Origin: Ornithobacterium rhinotracheale
Lineage (GTDB): Bacteria; Bacteroidota; Bacteroidia; Flavobacteriales; Weeksellaceae
Assembly (NCBI RefSeq): GCF_004088395.1
Contig: NZ_CP035107.1
Span: 1,007,001 to 1,071,000 of the forward strand
Direction: 5' to 3'
Length of the DNA: 64,000 nt
Positions 28,627 to 36,128 of the stretch are shown piece by piece. The position numbers and the translations under genes were made by a program. Position 1 is the first letter of the stretch; every line of letters begins with the position of its first letter. The notes under the pieces are model-generated. The model did no database searches and was not told the DNA's origin. It was given only the letters and a program-made list of their open reading frames with translations.

Positions 28627-31371
28627 ATGTCTAACAAAGAGAAATATGTTTATTCCTTCGGTGGAGGTAGAGCCGATGGGAACGAATCGATGAAGAACCT
28701 CCTAGGAGGAAAAGGTGCAAATTTGGCCGAAATGGCAGGAAACCCTAATTTGAAATTACCTGTGCCGCCAGGTTTTACCATCACAACAGAGGTTTGTACC
28801 TATTATTATGATAACGATAAAAAATATCCAGCAGAATTAGAACAGCAAATTCTAGATGCGCTAAAAGAAGTAGAAGAATTAACAGGCAAAAAATTCGGAG
28901 CAAAGGAAAATCCGCTATTGCTTTCCGTGCGTTCAGGTGCGAGACAATCTATGCCAGGTATGATGGATACGGTGCTAAACATCGGCTTGAGCTTAGACAA
29001 TATCCAAGGACTTATTGATGCCTCTGGAGATGAGCGTTTTGCTTATGATGCCTACCGCCGCTTGATTATGATGTATGCCGATGTGGTAATGGAAAAAGCA
29101 GGAGGCTTAGAGCCAGCAGAAGGTGTGGGAATCCGTAAATTGATGGATGAAGAGCTAGAAAAAGTTAAAAAAGAAAACAACTATAAAAACGATACAGAGC
29201 TTACAGTTCCTCAATTAAAAGAATTAGCTAAGCTTTACAAAGAGTTAATCAAAAAACACCACGGACTTGAATTCCCAGAAAACCCAATGGATCAATTAAT
29301 GGGTGGCGTGGGTGCCGTGTTCCAAAGTTGGAATGGAAAAAGAGCTAAAGAATACCGCCGTATCGAGCGTATTCCAGATGATTGGGGCACTGCTGTGAAT
29401 GTTCAGACAATGGTATTCGGGAATATGGGCGAAGGAAGCTGCACCGGAGTAGCCTTTACCAGAAACCCAGGGAATGGAGATAATCACTTCTATGGTGAAT
29501 ACTTAGTCAATGCACAAGGGGAAGATGTAGTTGCAGGAATTAGAACCCCATCGCCAATCAATGAAACTTCTAAAAACGACCAAAGTAAAGACCTTGAAAC
29601 GCTAGAAGTGTTTATGCCAGAGCAGTATAAGCAATTAGATGAAATCCAAAATCGCTTAGAAAAACACTACAAAGATATGCAAGACATAGAGTTCACCATT
29701 GAAAACGGAAAACTCTATATGCTACAATGCCGCGTAGGAAAAAGAAACGGTGTAGCCGCAGTGAAAATGGCTACCGATATGTATGAAGAGGGCTTAATCG
29801 ATGCGCAAACAGCCATTATGCGCGTAAAACCAAACCAATTGGTGGAGCTACTCCTCCCAATGATTGACCCAGAAGAGGAAAAAACACACAAGCCAATCGC
29901 AAAAGGCTTACCAGCAGGGCCTGGCGGTGCCGTAGGGCGCGTAGTCTTCACCTCAGATGATGCCGTAGAATGGGCGTCAAGAGGCGAGAAAGTAATCCTC
30001 GTGAGAGAAGAAACCTCCCCAGAAGATGTAGATGGAATGCATAAAGCAGAAGCAATCCTTACTTCCAAAGGTGGAATGACCTCCCACGCAGCACTCGTAG
30101 CCAGAGGCTGGGGAAAATGCTGTATCGTAGGCTGTGGCGATATAGAAATCCAAGAGAGAGAGAAATATTTCATTGATAAAAACGGAAATAAAGTACAAGA
30201 AGGCGACCTTATCAGCTTAAATGGAACCAAAGGGCTTGTGTACCAAGGCGAATTAAAACTAAAAGATATCGACTTAAACGATAATAAAGCCTACTCAATC
30301 CTAATGAAGCTGGTAGACGAAAACAAATCTATGGGCGTGCGCACCAATGCCGATACACCAAAAGATGCAAAACAAGCCATACTATTCGGTGCAGAAGGCA
30401 TCGGGCTGTTCCGTACAGAGCATATGTTCTACGGCGAAGGAAGTGAAAAACCACTCTTCCTACTCCGTAAAATGATTATGAGCGAAACTACCGAAGACCG
30501 CAAAAAAGCACTAGATGAGCTCTCTGTCTTCGTGAAATCAGATATTAAGAAAACCCTAGAAGTAATGGAGGGAAGACCTGTTACCATCAGATTGCTCGAC
30601 CCGCCATTACACGAATTCGTGCCACACGACCAAAAGAAATTAGAGGCACTTAGCCAAGAGCTTAACATAAGCCTAGCAGACCTAGAACGCCGCATCTTAG
30701 GCCTAAAAGAAAACAACCCAATGCTAGGACACAGAGGCGTGCGTTTAGGAATTAGCTACCCAGAAGTTACCGAAATGCAAATGCGCGCCATCTTTGAAGC
30801 GGCACAGGAAATCATTAACGAAGGCGGAAAAGCCCACCCAGAAATTATGATTCCTGTAACTTGTACTTACAAAGAGCTTGAAAACCAAAAAGAAATCTTT
30901 GATAGAGTAAACAAAGAAGTGGCTCAAAAATATGGCGTGGAAAAAGTAGAATGCCTATTCGGTACTATGATTGAAATCCCAAGAGCCGCCCTACTTGCCG
31001 ATAAAATGGCACAAGTGGCAGACTTCTTTAGCTTTGGTACCAATGACTTAACACAAATGTCATTCGGGTTCAGTAGAGATGATATCGGCTCATTCTTGCC
31101 TAAATATTTAGACCAAAAAATCTTACCAGAAGACCCATTCCAAACAATTGATACCGAAGGGGTAGGTAGATTGATTGAAACTGCCACTGAAAAAGGTAGA
31201 GAAACCAAGCCAAGCTTAAAAGTGGGAATCTGTGGAGAGCACGGAGGAGACCCAGATAGTGTGAAATTCTGTCAATCCATTGGCTTAAACTATGTCAGCT
31301 GCTCGCCATATCGTGTGCCAATTGCACGACTTGCCGCTGCACAGGCTTATTTAGAACAAAAAAATAAATAA
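28627..31371 (+). CDS. ppdK: Pyruvate, phosphate dikinase
   Basis: Interconverts pyruvate, ATP and Pi with PEP, AMP and PPi. The protein is 914 aa. It opens VYSFGGGRADGNESMKNLLGGKGANLAEM (ATP-grasp start), with LLSVRSGARQSMPGMMDTVLN near residue 100. The phospho-histidine is in TSKGGMTSHAALVARGWGKCC near residue 486. The TIM-barrel PEP site includes EGIGLFRTEHMF near residue 590, and the C-terminal VGICGEHGGDP contains the usual Cys. I chose the ATG at 28627 (MSNKEKYVY); an in-frame ATG at 28552 would add 25 residues foreign to the family. Single gene with a terminator after it. Confidence 0.97.
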   Translation: MSNKEKYVYSFGGGRADGNESMKNLLGGKGANLAEMAGNPNLKLPVPPGFTITTEVCTYYYDNDKKYPAELEQQILDALKEVEELTGKKFGAKENPLLLSVRSGARQSMPGMMDTVLNIGLSLDNIQGLIDASGDERFAYDAYRRLIMMYADVVMEKAGGLEPAEGVGIRKLMDEELEKVKKENNYKNDTELTVPQLKELAKLYKELIKKHHGLEFPENPMDQLMGGVGAVFQSWNGKRAKEYRRIERIPDDWGTAVNVQTMVFGNMGEGSCTGVAFTRNPGNGDNHFYGEYLVNAQGEDVVAGIRTPSPINETSKNDQSKDLETLEVFMPEQYKQLDEIQNRLEKHYKDMQDIEFTIENGKLYMLQCRVGKRNGVAAVKMATDMYEEGLIDAQTAIMRVKPNQLVELLLPMIDPEEEKTHKPIAKGLPAGPGGAVGRVVFTSDDAVEWASRGEKVILVREETSPEDVDGMHKAEAILTSKGGMTSHAALVARGWGKCCIVGCGDIEIQEREKYFIDKNGNKVQEGDLISLNGTKGLVYQGELKLKDIDLNDNKAYSILMKLVDENKSMGVRTNADTPKDAKQAILFGAEGIGLFRTEHMFYGEGSEKPLFLLRKMIMSETTEDRKKALDELSVFVKSDIKKTLEVMEGRPVTIRLLDPPLHEFVPHDQKKLEALSQELNISLADLERRILGLKENNPMLGHRGVRLGISYPEVTEMQMRAIFEAAQEIINEGGKAHPEIMIPVTCTYKELENQKEIFDRVNKEVAQKYGVEKVECLFGTMIEIPRAALLADKMAQVADFFSFGTNDLTQMSFGFSRDDIGSFLPKYLDQKILPEDPFQTIDTEGVGRLIETATEKGRETKPSLKVGICGEHGGDPDSVKFCQSIGLNYVSCSPYRVPIARLAAAQAYLEQKNK

Positions 31372-31401
31372 AATTCAAATTTTTATTTATAACTACTAAA
31401 G

Positions 31402-31435
31402 CTCTCCTTTCTAAATAGTTAGGAGAGTTTTTTTT
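31402..31435 (+). terminator. ppdK terminator
   Basis: CTCTCCT (31402-31408) pairs with AGGAGAG (31421-31427), followed by eight T. Confidence 0.88.
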
Positions 31436-31491
31436 ATGTTTGAAAAAATAAGTTTTTGTAATTTTTACAATATTAAATTTTTGAAAAAATA

Positions 31492-31524
31492 TTTTTTGTT
31501 TTAATAAATATTTAATTACATTTG
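31492..31524 (+). promoter_or_regulatory. Promoter of the asnB leader transcript
   Basis: TTTTTTG (31492-31498), an 18-bp spacer and TACATTTG (31517-31524) match the Bacteroidota promoter consensus. Transcription should start close to 31531, about ten bases before the leader-peptide ATG, so terminator and leader both lie inside the transcript. Confidence 0.78.
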
Positions 31525-31540
31525 TATTGATAATAAAATT

Positions 31541-31597
31541 ATGAAGAAAAATCTTTTAAATAATAACAACCTTAATAATAATTCTTACCATAGGTAG
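31541..31597 (+). CDS. Asn-rich leader peptide of asnB (18 aa)
   Basis: Reads MKKNLLNNNNLNNNSYHR: eight asparagines in 18 residues, six of the Asn codons AAT and two AAC. It sits between a consensus promoter and a strong terminator, directly upstream of asparagine synthetase. The peptide itself has no likely function; its codons would act as the sensor of charged tRNA-Asn. The stop codon at 31595-31597 lies inside the 5' strand of the predicted antiterminator, as expected for an attenuator of the trp/his type. Confidence 0.85.
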   Translation: MKKNLLNNNNLNNNSYHR

Positions 31598-31667
31598 GAA
31601 AAGGCTGTTCATTGTTTAAAAATTACAAAGCTCCTTATCCTGCCTCGTACGATAAGGAGCTTTTTTT
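31592..31667 (+). promoter_or_regulatory. Attenuator of asnB: antiterminator and intrinsic terminator
   Basis: Terminator: the 13-base arm 31627-31639 (AAAGCTCCTTATC) pairs perfectly with 31651-31663 and runs into TTTTTTT. Antiterminator: 31592-31604 (AGGTAGGAAAAGG) pairs with 31633-31645 (CCTTATCCTGCCT) at 12 of 13 positions, counting one G-U pair, and this takes over half of the terminator's 5' arm. A ribosome stalled at the Asn codons leaves 31592-31604 free (read-through); one that reaches the stop at 31595 covers it (termination). Confidence 0.85.
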
Positions 31668-31702
31668 CGTTTAGTGAAAATAATAATCAAAAAATAGAAA
31701 AT

Positions 31703-33373
31703 ATGTGTGGAATTGTATGTGCTTTTGATATTAAACAAAGCGCCGAGGAACTAAGACCTCAAGTATTAAAAATGGCTAAAAAACTTCGTCATCGTGGTCC
31801 GGATTGGAGTGGAATTTATAGCGACAAACACGCCATCATGGCACATGAGCGTTTGGCGATTGTAGATCCTACTTCGGGTAAGCAACCTCTAATCGGTATG
31901 GATGGCAGGTATGTGCTTGCCGTAAATGGTGAAATCTACAACCATAGAGAAATCCGTGAACGCTACAAAAATTCATATCAATTTCAAACTCAGTCGGATT
32001 GTGAGGTGATTCTGCCGCTATTTGCAGATAAAGGTGCCGCGGGAATCGATGAGCTAAACGGAATGTTTGCTTTTGCAATTTACGATACACAAACACAGGA
32101 GTTTATGGTGGCACGCGACTATATGGGAATTGTGCCACTGTACATGGGATTTGATAAGCAAGGGACTTTTTATGTAGCCTCGGAGTTAAAGGCACTAGAG
32201 GGACATTGCAACTCAATTAAGGTGTTTCTACCAGGGCATTACTACCACAGCAAAGAGAGAAAACTACAAAAATGGTATTCTCGCGATTGGGAAAAATATT
32301 CGGCAGTGGAGCATAACAAGTCCGATATTGATTTATTGAAAAAATCTTTGGAGGATGCAGTGCACCGCCAATTAATGTCTGATGTGCCTTATGGCGTATT
32401 GCTTTCAGGCGGATTAGATTCTTCGATTATTTCAGCATTGGCTAAAAAATTTGCAGCAAAACGCATTGAATCCGATGACAAAGAACAAGCATGGTATCCG
32501 CAATTACACTCATTTGCTGTAGGATTAGAAGGTTCGCCAGATTTAGTTGCAGCTCGCAAAGTTGCCGACCATATTGGGACGATTCACCACGAAATAAAAT
32601 TCACGATTCAGGAAGGTTTAGACGCTGTGCGTGATGTGATTTATTATCTTGAAACTTATGACATTACCACCGTTCGCGCGTCTACTCCGATGTATCTTAT
32701 GGCGAGAGTGATTAAGTCTATGGGGATTAAAATGGTGCTTTCGGGCGAAGGTTCAGACGAGATTTTTGGTGGCTATTTATATTTCCACAAAGCACCAAAC
32801 GCAAGAGAGTTTCATGAAGAAAGTGTGCGCAAATTAGAAAACTTGTATAAATATGATTGTTTGCGTGCCAACAAATCTTTGATGGCTTGGGGAATCGAAG
32901 GGCGTGTGCCTTTTTTGGACAAAGAATTTTTGGATGTTGCTATGCGTATTAATCCAGAAGATAAAATGATTACGCCAGAAAAAATGGAAAAATGGATTTT
33001 ACGCAAAGCCTTTGAAGATTATTTACCAGCTGAGGTAGCATGGAGACAAAAAGAGCAATTTTCCGATGGGGTGGGCTATTCTTGGATTGATAAATTAAAA
33101 GAATTGGTAAATGCAAAAGTTTCAGACCAAGAGTTGAAAAATGCACATCACCGCTTTCCAGTACAAACGCCTACTAGCAAAGAGGAGTATTACTATCGCA
33201 GCATTTTCGAAGAGCATTTCCCATTAGATGCCGCAGCACTCACTGTGCCATCTGTGCCATCAGTTGCATGTAGTACGCCTACGGCTCTGAAATGGGATAA
33301 ATCTTTTCAAAACTTAAACGATCCGAGCGGTAGAGCCGTAGCAAAAGTGCATGCAGATGCTTATGTGAAATAG
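31703..33373 (+). CDS. asnB: Asparagine synthetase B (glutamine-hydrolysing)
   Basis: Makes asparagine from aspartate, glutamine and ATP. The protein is 556 aa, as in E. coli AsnB. The catalytic Cys2 follows Met1 (MCGIVCAFD), and the class II glutaminase domain covers about 1-190, with RHRGPDWSGIY, HERLAIVDP and NGEIYNH. The synthetase domain has the PP-loop LLSGGLDSSIISALA near residue 233 and VLSGEGSDEIFGGYLYF near residue 348. Expression is likely set by the Asn-rich leader peptide and attenuator just upstream (31541-31667). Confidence 0.97.
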   Translation: MCGIVCAFDIKQSAEELRPQVLKMAKKLRHRGPDWSGIYSDKHAIMAHERLAIVDPTSGKQPLIGMDGRYVLAVNGEIYNHREIRERYKNSYQFQTQSDCEVILPLFADKGAAGIDELNGMFAFAIYDTQTQEFMVARDYMGIVPLYMGFDKQGTFYVASELKALEGHCNSIKVFLPGHYYHSKERKLQKWYSRDWEKYSAVEHNKSDIDLLKKSLEDAVHRQLMSDVPYGVLLSGGLDSSIISALAKKFAAKRIESDDKEQAWYPQLHSFAVGLEGSPDLVAARKVADHIGTIHHEIKFTIQEGLDAVRDVIYYLETYDITTVRASTPMYLMARVIKSMGIKMVLSGEGSDEIFGGYLYFHKAPNAREFHEESVRKLENLYKYDCLRANKSLMAWGIEGRVPFLDKEFLDVAMRINPEDKMITPEKMEKWILRKAFEDYLPAEVAWRQKEQFSDGVGYSWIDKLKELVNAKVSDQELKNAHHRFPVQTPTSKEEYYYRSIFEEHFPLDAAALTVPSVPSVACSTPTALKWDKSFQNLNDPSGRAVAKVHADAYVK

Positions 33374-33458
33374 TATTTTTCTGTATAAGAATTGAAATTA
33401 ATTACTAAAATATTTATAATTTCATCAAAAGTTTTATCTTTACCGAAAAATTTATACC

Positions 33459-34082
33459 ATGAAGAAAATACTTACTTTATCTCTAGCAAGTTTATTGGCT
33501 TTTTCTTGTAGCAAGAAACAAGAAGCTGTGCCAATTTCTCCCGAAGCACCAGAAATCACAGCGGATCCTAGCGATTCTGTTTCAGAAGGAGAATACACCT
33601 ATCATCCAGAAACAACCAAGCTTACTTGGACTGCATACAAAACACCAGAAAAAGTAGGCGTAGAGGGAACCTTTACAGAATATGAATTAATGGGTTATAA
33701 AACAGCTGCCATCAAAGAAGATGTTTTGAGTGGGGCTAAATTTAAAATCAATAGTCAGTCTGTGGAGACAGGAGACCAGTCGAGAGATAATTTGTTACGC
33801 ACATTATTCTTTGGCGCTATGACTTCGCCAGAGATTCAAGGGAGCTTTGGGCAGTTTAGCGACGGCGTGGTGCCTGTAACCTTGAAGCTAAACGACCACG
33901 AGATAATCAGAGATTTTAAATACACCTTCTATGACAATAAAATTGTGATTACTGGTACCATCGATGTCCTAGCAGATTTTGATATTCAAAAAGGTTTTGA
34001 GCTGTTGCATAACGAGTGCAAGCTGCTCCATCAAGACAAAACTTGGACAGATGTAAGCATAGAAATCATTACAGAGCTATAA
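33459..34082 (+). CDS. YceI-like lipoprotein
   Basis: Lipoprotein of 207 aa with a lipobox ending LLAFSCSKKQ, then an acidic, proline-rich linker to about residue 45. Residues about 50-207 show a YceI-like lipocalin-type barrel, with TKLTWTAYKTPEKVGVEGTF, LSGAKFKINSQSVETGDQSRD and LRTLFFG. YceI proteins bind isoprenoid-type lipids in the periplasm, but the exact role is unknown. It converges with the NlpE-like gene on a shared terminator. Confidence 0.82.
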   Translation: MKKILTLSLASLLAFSCSKKQEAVPISPEAPEITADPSDSVSEGEYTYHPETTKLTWTAYKTPEKVGVEGTFTEYELMGYKTAAIKEDVLSGAKFKINSQSVETGDQSRDNLLRTLFFGAMTSPEIQGSFGQFSDGVVPVTLKLNDHEIIRDFKYTFYDNKIVITGTIDVLADFDIQKGFELLHNECKLLHQDKTWTDVSIEIITEL

Positions 34083-34099
34083 AAAACACTTTTATAAAA

Positions 34100-34142
34100 A
34101 ATAAAACCCCCATCGCACTCGGGTGCGATGGGGGTTTTATTT
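34100..34142. terminator. Bidirectional terminator between the YceI and NlpE genes
   Basis: A 19-bp perfect stem (AATAAAACCCCCATCGCAC and its complement) with a four-base loop TCGG, with A-runs before and T-runs after. It serves convergent genes. Confidence 0.93.
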
Positions 34143-34156
34143 GTATAGGCAGTGCC

Positions 34157-34594
34157 TTATTTCTTGCTCAAAACATAGCTATCCGCAGCATCGCCCGTAT
34201 TTTCCTGTAAATCCGCATTGAGCTGAATTAATTTCCCTTCTTCCACCTTGAAGTGGCTCAATTGGTCGGGGGCATTTTCAGGTTTAAGCGTCACGATTGT
34301 TCCGTCGTTGTTCCAAGTATAAGTACCTTTATCGGTAAATTTATTGTTGATTTCTTTACCCAAATACTCAGTCTCTTGCACAAAGGTATTATCCTCATTT
34401 AGCTTTAAAGAAATCTTAATTCCCTCGCAATCGGCACAAGGCACTACTCCCTCATACACGCCCTCGTAATTAGCAACCACAGGGGCGGCAACTTCGGTAG
34501 ATTCAGTGGAGGTAGCCTCCACACTTTTGTCTTTTTTTTGGCACGCGCTCAGCACTAGGGAGGCGATGGCTACAGATAAAATGATTTTCTTCAT
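34157..34594 (-). CDS. NlpE-like lipoprotein
   Basis: Lipoprotein of 145 aa with a lipobox ending LVLSACQKKD. After a Thr/Glu/Val linker, residues about 42-115 form the NlpE N-terminal barrel: YEGVYEGVVPCADCEGIKISLKL with the CxxC motif, then FTDKGTYTWNNDG. In E. coli NlpE senses lipoprotein traffic and surface contact through Cpx. Bacteroidota have no obvious Cpx, so a general envelope role is the cautious reading. Confidence 0.85.
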   Translation of the reverse strand: MKKIILSVAIASLVLSACQKKDKSVEATSTESTEVAAPVVANYEGVYEGVVPCADCEGIKISLKLNEDNTFVQETEYLGKEINNKFTDKGTYTWNNDGTIVTLKPENAPDQLSHFKVEEGKLIQLNADLQENTGDAADSYVLSKK

Positions 34595-34705
34595 GATTAA
34601 ATTTTAATTTTAGTTATAGTCTTAAAAACAAAATCAATGCCAAAAACAATTTTTTAGTTATTTTAATAAAAAGAGATTTTAAAAAATATAGCCAAAATTG
34701 AATTT

Positions 34706-36010
34706 TTAATCTACCACCTCGGCATATAAATCAAACTCCGTGGCATCGGTAATTTGCGCTTGTACAAACTGGCCTATGGACAGATAAACGCCCTCGGCAG
34801 GAATCAAGACTTCGTTATCCACATCGGGCGAATCAAATTCGGTGCGCCCCACAAAGTAGTTGCCTTCTTTTCTATCGATTAAGACTTTGAAGGTTTTTCC
34901 AATCTTCTCTTGGTTCAGCTCCCACGAGATTTGAGATTGTATCTCCATAATCTCTGCCACGCGTTGCTCTTTTACCTCTTGTGGCACATCATCTTTTAGG
35001 AGGTAGGCGTGGGTATTTTCCTCGTGCGAGTAGGTGAAGCAGCCTAATCGGTCGAAGCGCTGTTCTTTCACCCAATTTTTCATTAATTCAAAATCCTGTT
35101 CCGTTTCACCAGGGAAGCCACAAATCAGCGTGGTTCTAATGGCCATATCAGGCACTTTCTCACGGAATTGAGCTAGCAGTCGGTTTGTTTTTTCCTCCGT
35201 AGTGCCGCGCCGCATAGCTTTTAGGATAGGGGTGGAGATGTGCTGCAATGGAATGTCTATATAGTTGCAAATTTTAGGCTCGTTTTTAATGACATCAAGC
35301 ACCTCTTCTGGGAAGCCCGTAGGGAATGCATAATGCAGGCGAATCCACTCGATGCCCTCTACTTTTACCAATTCTTTGAGCAAATCGGCAAGGGCTCTTT
35401 TGTTGTAAATATCTAGCCCGTAATAAGTCAAATCCTGTGCAATTAGGATTAATTCTTTGGTGCCATTTTTAGCTAATTTTTGCGCCTCGGTTACTAAATC
35501 CTCAATCGGGGTAGATTTATGGGCGCCGCGCATTAGGGGAATGGCGCAAAAGGCACACGGCCTATCGCAGCCCTCTGCAATTTTGAGGTAGGCATAGTGG
35601 CGCGGCGTGGTAGTTAATCGCTCGCCCACAAGCTCGTGCTTATAGTCGGCACCGAGCGCTTTTAGCAATAGCGGCAGGTCGCGCGTGCCAAAGTATTGAT
35701 TTACATCGGGGATTTCTTTTTCCAAATCGGGCTTGTATCGCTCGGAGAGGCACCCCGTTACAAAGACTTTTTCCACCACGCCGCGCTGCTTTAAATCTAC
35801 AAAGTTTAAAATAGTATTGATGGATTCCTCTTTGGCGTTTTCGATAAACCCGCAAGTGTTAATCACTACAATGTCGCCCGCTTGCTCGTGCACTACCTCT
35901 TTTCCATTGGCTTTGAGTTGCCCCATAAGCACCTCGGAGTCATAAATATTTTTGGAACACCCTAGTGTTACGATGTTTATTTTCTTTCTTCCAGTGGATT
36001 TTGTGCGCAT
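34706..36010 (-). CDS. rimO: Ribosomal protein S12 methylthiotransferase
   Basis: Radical SAM enzyme that methylthiolates Asp88 of ribosomal protein S12. The protein is 434 aa, normal. The N-terminal UPF0004 domain opens INIVTLGCSKNIYDSEVLMG with cysteines for the second Fe-S cluster (ITGCLSERY near residue 86). The radical SAM motif is EGCDRPCAFCAIPLMRG near residue 150. A TRAM domain closes the protein (IGKTFKVLIDRKEG, VDNEVLIPA). LGCSKN rather than LGCxxN of MiaB supports RimO. Confidence 0.96.
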   Translation of the reverse strand: MRTKSTGRKKINIVTLGCSKNIYDSEVLMGQLKANGKEVVHEQAGDIVVINTCGFIENAKEESINTILNFVDLKQRGVVEKVFVTGCLSERYKPDLEKEIPDVNQYFGTRDLPLLLKALGADYKHELVGERLTTTPRHYAYLKIAEGCDRPCAFCAIPLMRGAHKSTPIEDLVTEAQKLAKNGTKELILIAQDLTYYGLDIYNKRALADLLKELVKVEGIEWIRLHYAFPTGFPEEVLDVIKNEPKICNYIDIPLQHISTPILKAMRRGTTEEKTNRLLAQFREKVPDMAIRTTLICGFPGETEQDFELMKNWVKEQRFDRLGCFTYSHEENTHAYLLKDDVPQEVKEQRVAEIMEIQSQISWELNQEKIGKTFKVLIDRKEGNYFVGRTEFDSPDVDNEVLIPAEGVYLSIGQFVQAQITDATEFDLYAEVVD

Positions 36011-36128
36011 AATTTTGGTATTAAAAAGGCGGGCAAAGTTATTAATTTATTTTTGAATTGAAAGTTTTAAAAATCTTAAACCAAGATAAGTCATTTAAAA
36101 ATATATCAAATTCCATTTTTTAGCTAAA

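Noticed and set aside
29715-30230. Minus-strand frame of 171 aa inside ppdK
   Set aside because: Shadow of the ppdK coding sequence; serine- and proline-rich reading typical of antisense frames.
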